Positions 24,282-26,159 of a stretch of 26,159 nucleotides of DNA are shown in pieces; positions within the stretch are counted from its first letter, which is position 1; every line of letters begins with the position of its first letter. The notes under the pieces were generated by a model, which saw only the letters and a program-made list of their open reading frames with translations, did no database searches and was not told where the DNA came from. This DNA comes from a virus, in IMG/VR virus record IMGVR_UViG_3300021964_000445, positions 1-26,159 of that record. One strand, written 5' to 3'. A program made the translations under genes and the position numbers.

Positions 24282-25365
24282 CAGCTGATCCTTTAACCCC
24301 GTTAAGATTAAACTCAAACGGTTCTGGTTTATTAGTGAGAGTTTCTTCTAAAACTTCTTTTAATCTATGTATCTCTTGTCTGTTTACTACTTTAAAATAG
24401 TTATAAGGCTCAAATGTGTAGGCTCTTACAAACTGTTCCATTTTTGAGCCGTCTTGTCTCGGTATTATAATTGACGGTATTTCACTTTGTAAGATTTCAA
24501 CTGTAGCATTATATCCACCATAAGTAATATATGCAGCACAATTTGTAAGTTTAGTTCTGAGGTTAGGAACATAATTAACCATAGCTAAATTGCCTTTTTG
24601 TCTTTCCTCAGTTTTTAAGTATCTGTTTGCGACAGGCATCACAAAAATGTATTCAGAAAAGTGTTTAGCTATCTTACTAATTTCTTTAAAGAGCAAAACT
24701 CCTTCTTCTTTATTAAGACCTGTGCTTACATAAATATAGTTATTTTTTCTTTCATGCTTACGCTGTGAATTATCACAAACATATCCAGTATATTCTACCA
24801 GAGGTAGTATATCGTCTATTACTTGTTTTGAATTAGAATGATTCGTTCTATCACTTATTAAAGGTAATATGTTTGGATCACCGTGCACTAATACTTTTTC
24901 TGCGTAGTACTTACAAATTAAGTTTTGAGTATAATTAACCCAGTCTTGTAGTGATGTATCATGTGGTTCGTCCCAAGGAAAGTCTCTAATAGAGATAATA
25001 ATTTTAATACCACGTTTTTTACATTCTTCAAAGTATCTTATATATTCATGAGCGAACTGTTGTCTACAAAAAGGAAAACCCTCACAGACCAAAACAGTTA
25101 TGTCGTTTTTATCAAGTATCTCAATAAATCTTCCAATTCTAAAATTTATCATATCCTCTGACATAATAAATTGAAACATATTATTTACATCAGAAGGCTT
25201 ATAGTCTTTTAGAAAAGATGTATGAGGAACAGAATAACTTAGAGGAGGCTCAAAAAGCTGATCTATTATTAATACATCATGCTTTTTGCCTACCTCCTCT
25301 GCAATAAACTTTATTCTTTGAGAGTGTCCAAGACCTCTGTAGTACTGAGTTAAAAAAGCAATCAT
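24253..25365 (-). CDS. GT-B fold glycosyltransferase (MurG/COG4671-like)
   Basis: 370 aa, two Rossmann-like halves. The start of the N-half has YRGLGHSQRIKF (about 9-20), the Gly loop in front of the first helix, as in MurG-like and COG4671 predicted glycosyltransferases. The C-half has VPNLR near 266, YGGYNATVEIL (282-292), PSIIIPR (297-303) and EQ (310-311), the nucleotide-sugar signature of GT-B enzymes. A donor such as a UDP- or similar sugar is expected; the acceptor is not known. Its ATGA overlap with thyX and the 29-base overlap with the methyltransferase indicate one operon. Possible acceptors are phage protein, DNA base or host surface glycan. No signal peptide or membrane helix. Confidence 0.82.
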   Translation of the reverse strand: MIAFLTQYYRGLGHSQRIKFIAEEVGKKHDVLIIDQLFEPPLSYSVPHTSFLKDYKPSDVNNMFQFIMSEDMINFRIGRFIEILDKNDITVLVCEGFPFCRQQFAHEYIRYFEECKKRGIKIIISIRDFPWDEPHDTSLQDWVNYTQNLICKYYAEKVLVHGDPNILPLISDRTNHSNSKQVIDDILPLVEYTGYVCDNSQRKHERKNNYIYVSTGLNKEEGVLLFKEISKIAKHFSEYIFVMPVANRYLKTEERQKGNLAMVNYVPNLRTKLTNCAAYITYGGYNATVEILQSEIPSIIIPRQDGSKMEQFVRAYTFEPYNYFKVVNRQEIHRLKEVLEETLTNKPEPFEFNLNGVKGSADVIEKIYSK

Positions 25366-26036
25366 TGCTCTCTTGGAGGTGCTAGATAGCTTTTACCCAT
25401 TGGAAAGATTTTCATAATAGCTTCTGCACAAGCTCTAGCTATTTCAATATGTTCTTTTTGAGTACCATTCTTTTCCCTTAAGTCAATATAATGAATCCAA
25501 GAACGAAGAGTTCCGTTAACATAGAGTCTTGATTCAGTCATACCTTCTGGTAATACTGCACGAGCTTGTTCCTTTGCAATACCTCTTTCAATTGCCCAGT
25601 TATAAGCTTTTACAGCTTGTAACCACACAAGATCTTGTTGTGCAGCCCAGCTTTGTTGTAAGCCTTCATCTTCAACTTCAACTGAGTTTTGCCTATTTTT
25701 ATGATCCTGAAGTCTAGCTTCTCTAGTAACTCTTTTTAAACTATCAACAGGATTAGCATAACGTTGACTAAACTCTTGAAATGAAAATGACCTATGACGT
25801 AGTATTTGACGAGCTATATCACGAGTTGTAGTTATTTCCATACAAACTGATACCATTTCAAATGGAGACCAATGTTTCTCTCTAATAAGATATTTTAAAA
25901 GTTTCTCTGAAGTTTCAGAACTCATCTGATTGTCAGGATTCGATACTCTAGCACAATAGGCTATAATCTCCTGTATATCATTTCCTACAACTAAATTTTC
26001 AGGTGTTTGTGAGTAACTAATTATTCTAGCTTCCAT
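25362..26036 (-). CDS. thyX: Flavin-dependent thymidylate synthase
   Basis: 224 aa, a normal length for ThyX. It makes dTMP from dUMP using FAD, NADPH and methylenetetrahydrofolate. The signature RHR-X7-S is complete: R80-H81-R82, S90, then QRY. HWSPFE at 55-60 is the other conserved element, and the C-terminal half has the EQARAVLP and LRSWIHYI motifs of the family. SD AAAGGA is eight bases before ATG. ThyX is common in marine phages, where it raises dTMP supply for an AT-rich genome. The gene overlaps the next one by ATGA and starts inside the last codons of the preceding one. Confidence 0.97.
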   Translation of the reverse strand: MEARIISYSQTPENLVVGNDIQEIIAYCARVSNPDNQMSSETSEKLLKYLIREKHWSPFEMVSVCMEITTTRDIARQILRHRSFSFQEFSQRYANPVDSLKRVTREARLQDHKNRQNSVEVEDEGLQQSWAAQQDLVWLQAVKAYNWAIERGIAKEQARAVLPEGMTESRLYVNGTLRSWIHYIDLREKNGTQKEHIEIARACAEAIMKIFPMGKSYLAPPREQ

Positions 26037-26159
26037 TTATATAATCCTTTATATCGTTTCGTGAATATCCCACGCTTTCACGTTCTTTTTTAGATATTCC
26101 TCTGATTTTATTTTTAATTTTTTGAATATAAGATTTTCCAGTTTGAATTTTTGAATCAA
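26026..26159 (-). CDS. C-terminal end of an unknown gene (partial)
   Basis: Reading leftward from the window edge, one frame is open for 43 codons to TAG (26026-26028), overlapping the start of thyX by 11 bases. Residues are Lys/Ile/Asn-rich (IQKIKNKIRGISKK, then YSRNDIKDYINGS). The overlap with thyX and the phage-like packing support a real gene. I cannot assign a family from this fragment. Confidence 0.55.
   Translation of the reverse strand, partial: DSKIQTGKSYIQKIKNKIRGISKKERESVGYSRNDIKDYINGS

Noticed and set aside
24282-24317. Upstream start of the methyltransferase-like gene
   Set aside because: No SD before 24317, while AAAGGATC precedes the ATG at 24281 at a good distance; the 12 extra residues lie over the glycosyltransferase end.
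1-26159. tRNA genes, CRISPR arrays, insertion sequences, integrase or att sites
   Set aside because: Intergenic space is almost absent and no repeat-spacer pattern, transposase or recombinase motif, or tRNA-like fold was seen by eye. A tRNAscan or BLAST run would be needed for certainty.

Overview
The window is a late structural block from an AT-rich tailed phage, or a prophage or virome contig of one. The gene order follows the lambda-type siphovirus tail module closely: G/G-T chaperones, tape measure (H), M, L, K (split into pieces), I and J, then tail-tip and fibre proteins. Genes are packed end to end, mostly with 1-nt TAATG or 4-nt ATGA overlaps. A flavin-dependent thymidylate synthase (ThyX), AT-rich DNA, many tiny Lys-rich proteins and Asn/Thr/Ser-rich fibres suggest a marine phage of a low-GC bacterium. 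That host guess is inference. No integrase, tRNA, IS element or CRISPR array is visible.

Layout on the + strand. 1-36 is the last codons of an upstream gene. 37-163 is a leader with two interlocking perfect inverted repeats (pseudoknot topology) that also involve the ribosome-binding site of the next gene. 164-960 is the tail assembly chaperone pair, with an A AAA AAC slippery site for -1 frameshifting. 961-8479 holds the tape measure, an M-like tip protein carrying a LamG-like domain, and an L-like protein with the four Fe-S cysteines. A radical SAM enzyme with an N-terminal twitch-like module (8436-9644) sits between L and the K functions, where lambda has nothing. Two tandem NlpC/P60 proteins, a separate JAB/MPN protease, an I-like protein and a 1904-aa J-like protein follow (9626-17224). 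Then come a collar-domain protein, a small acidic protein and a fibre-like protein (17225-20392). A second radical SAM enzyme, this time with the Cys module at its C-terminus (20392-21375), starts on the stop codon of the fibre gene.

21375-23743 holds short proteins, mostly unknown, including a basic/acidic/basic run. A promoter with a perfect TTGACA and an overlapping palindrome precedes a probable beta-helix virion protein at 22470. A strong intrinsic terminator at 23769-23808 ends the + strand unit. It lies inside the 3' end of a convergent gene.

On the - strand, a compact overlapping operon runs leftward: a partial gene at the window edge, thyX, a GT-B glycosyltransferase and a small class I methyltransferase-like protein. 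It ends at 23724, overlapping the last + strand ORF tail to tail.

The most unusual points are the pseudoknot/Shine-Dalgarno switch candidate at 52-162 and the two radical SAM enzymes, each translationally linked to a tail protein and carrying the same auxiliary cysteine pattern at opposite ends. The latter suggests, but does not prove, radical-based modification of virion tail proteins.
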